A stretch of DNA of 64,000 nucleotides from NCBI GenBank assembly GCA_016707585.1, contig JADJHL010000008.1, positions 868,001 to 932,000 of the forward strand, given 5' to 3'. The notes beneath the pieces are model-generated. The model did not search any database and was not told the origin of the DNA. It was given only the letters and a program-made list of their open reading frames with translations. Origin of the DNA: Ignavibacteriales bacterium (GTDB lineage: Bacteria > Bacteroidota > Ignavibacteria > Ignavibacteriales > Ignavibacteriaceae). Within the stretch, counting starts at the first letter, position 1. Every line of letters starts with the position of its first letter. Position numbers and translations under genes: made by a program. Below are positions 62,533-64,000 of the stretch, piece after piece.

Positions 62533-63768
62533 ATGTCATCAATACTTTTAGAATTAAATGAAGGATTAGCAATAGCGTGGCGTGCGATTAGAGCTAATAA
62601 AATTCGTGCTGCATTAACTATGTTAGGAATTTTTATTGGTGTAACCGCAGTTGTGTTGATGTCAACCGCAATTAAAGGTATTGATAATTCATTACAAAAT
62701 GGAGTAAGTGCTTTAGGATCAGATGTTTTATATGTTGATAAATGGGCCTGGTTTTCAAATGATGAGTGGTGGCGAATGAGAAACCGAAGAAATATTGATA
62801 TGGAGGATTTTCACAGATTTAAAGAACTTGCAAAACTTCCATCTGCAATTGCACCCGTTACAAACTCTGTTCAAACAATAAAATTTGCTGATCGAAAAGT
62901 TGAAAATGTTTTTCTTAATGGTTCAAATTCAGATTATGTGAAGACAACGAATTTTGATTTTGCTTTAGGCAGATTTTACTCGGAAGTTGAAAGTAATGGA
63001 TCAAGAAATGTAGTTGTATTAGGCAGTGAAATTAGCATAAAGCTTTTTCCCAGAGGCGATGCTTTAGATAAGATTATTAAAATTGGACCTGTTAATTTTA
63101 AAGTAGTTGGTGTTTTAACAGAACAGGGTAGTACTCTTTTGGGTGCTTTTAATCCTGATAACCAGGTATTTGTACCAATCGGAACAATCTTTAAAAACTT
63201 TACCTCAAGACATTTTGGAACTGTAACTATAAATGTTAGAGCTGCAAGTCCAGAAATGTTAGAAGAAACAAAAGCTGAAGCTGAAGGAGTAATGAGAAAA
63301 ATTCGTGGTCTATCTCATTCTGAACCCAATGATTTTACAATCAACCAGCAAGAAGGATTAACAAATTTTTTAGATTCAATTACAATCGTAATTAAAATTG
63401 CCGGATTATTTATTACTAGCTTATCGCTTTTTGTTGGTGCAATTGGAATAATGAATATAATGTTTGTTTCTGTTAAAGAAAGAACAAGAGAAATTGGTTT
63501 AAGAAAAGCAATCGGTGCAACACGAAGAACAATTCTAACACAATTTTTATTAGAATCTTCTGTTATATGTTTGATAGGTGGAATTATTGGATTAATAGCT
63601 GCTATACTTTTAAGTTTTATGCTAAATCAATTTTTCCCAACCTCAGTTCAGTACGATGTTGTTATTTTGGCAATAGTAATTTCTTTACTAACGGGAATTG
63701 TTTCAGGTTTAGCTCCGGCTTACACAGCTGCTAAAATGGACCCTGTTGATGCACTTAGATATGAGTAA
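62533..63768 (+). CDS. MacB-type ABC permease (FtsX domain)
   Basis: A 411-residue permease with an N-terminal helix (about 25-46), a periplasmic MacB_PCD domain and three C-terminal helices (about 290-400). The cytoplasmic coupling loop holds KERTREIGLRKAIGATRR. With the ATPase at 61750 it forms the energised part of the exporter. A close paralogue starts 51 bases later. Confidence 0.9.
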   Translation: MSSILLELNEGLAIAWRAIRANKIRAALTMLGIFIGVTAVVLMSTAIKGIDNSLQNGVSALGSDVLYVDKWAWFSNDEWWRMRNRRNIDMEDFHRFKELAKLPSAIAPVTNSVQTIKFADRKVENVFLNGSNSDYVKTTNFDFALGRFYSEVESNGSRNVVVLGSEISIKLFPRGDALDKIIKIGPVNFKVVGVLTEQGSTLLGAFNPDNQVFVPIGTIFKNFTSRHFGTVTINVRAASPEMLEETKAEAEGVMRKIRGLSHSEPNDFTINQQEGLTNFLDSITIVIKIAGLFITSLSLFVGAIGIMNIMFVSVKERTREIGLRKAIGATRRTILTQFLLESSVICLIGGIIGLIAAILLSFMLNQFFPTSVQYDVVILAIVISLLTGIVSGLAPAYTAAKMDPVDALRYE

Positions 63769-63818
63769 GTTATTTTAATTATAAAAAATATTTCTAATAA
63801 TCTATTAGTGACAAAAAT

Positions 63819-64000
63819 TTGTTTGCGATATTCTTTGAACTGAATGAAGGATTATCAATTGCCTGGCGAGCAATTAAGGCTAATAAAATTCGCGCAGCAC
63901 TTACAATGCTCGGAATATTTATTGGAATTACTGCTGTTGTATTAATGTCAACAGCTATTAAAGGCATAGAAAATAGTATCCAGAGTGGGGTAAGTACACT
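63819..64000 (+). CDS. Second MacB-type ABC permease, cut by the window end
   Basis: The frame from 63819 to the window end translates to a near copy of the start of the preceding permease: FELNEGLSIAWRAIKANK, then MLGIFIGITAVVLMSTAIKG. No ATG begins the frame; a TTG at 63819 is the best start, and the frame is open back to 63801. The pair is a tandem duplication, so the exporter probably uses a heterodimer of permeases as in the operon at 4589-8961. Confidence 0.82.
   Translation, partial: MFAIFFELNEGLSIAWRAIKANKIRAALTMLGIFIGITAVVLMSTAIKGIENSIQSGVST

Overview
This 64 kb window is AT-rich, gene-dense chromosomal DNA from a Gram-negative bacterium of the Bacteroidota/Chlorobiota (FCB) branch, most likely the Ignavibacteria. 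Four things support this. The secreted protein at 36831-39248 ends in a type IX secretion sorting domain with the YPNPFNPNT motif typical of this branch. There are TonB-dependent receptors and outer-membrane barrels. Many genes have weak or no Shine-Dalgarno sequence. Short palindromic repeats are scattered between the genes. The assignment is an inference from gene content; no rRNA is present to fix the taxon.

Layout. 1-4436: the end of a TonB-dependent receptor, its DUF4249-type lipoprotein, a PEGA/propeller lipoprotein and an S37 peptidase. 4589-8961: a MacA/MacB-type export operon with one adaptor, one ATPase and two permeases. 9044-20887 (minus strand): a patatin phospholipase, then a citrate-metabolism cluster with citrate lyase alpha (CitF), a TonB receptor, a fused citrate lyase gamma-beta (CitD-CitE), a MmgE/PrpD dehydratase, an aconitase of the fungal homoaconitase (Lys4) type, an altered HD-domain protein and an NADP-type isocitrate dehydrogenase. 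21074-25374: a large hybrid histidine kinase followed by a lone DNA methyltransferase. 25447-25534: the SRP 4.5S RNA. 25617-31654 (minus): SixA phosphatase, two unknown proteins, an L,D-transpeptidase, UvrC and GlgC. 31773-36479: a frameshifted M1 aminopeptidase, LpxH-like hydrolase and PBP1A. 36597-36797: a broken tRNA-Leu copy and an intact tRNA-Leu(CAG). 36831-43132: the T9SS Ycf48-like protein, malate dehydrogenase, an anti-sigma kinase and an outer-membrane barrel. 43278-47987: nuoABCDEF, with two homopolymer islands flanking nuoE. 48006-51851: a small membrane protein, a class C beta-lactamase-like hydrolase, clpP, tig and tRNA-Leu(UAG). 52108-58405: a PP2C phosphatase, a receptor-like Ser/Thr kinase, a membrane metallopeptidase and a CCA-adding enzyme. 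59102-64000: a TolC/MacA/MacB export operon with two tandem permeases, the second cut by the window end.

How the genes work together. The citrate cluster could connect citrate cleavage to the citrate/isocitrate/2-oxoglutarate branch, with malate dehydrogenase and complex I nearby. The TonB receptor between the citrate lyase genes hints at uptake of citrate or a chelate. The phosphatase, kinase and peptidase genes overlap and look like one envelope-signalling unit. The two tripartite export systems at the window ends are separate copies of the same design.

The most notable items are the CitD-CitE fusion with its unusual neighbours, the Lys4-type aconitase, the HD protein that has lost its metal-binding His, the three-gene kinase unit, the partial tRNA duplication, several families of palindromic repeats that have entered operons, and the homopolymer islands around nuoE, which are probably assembly errors at such a repeat.
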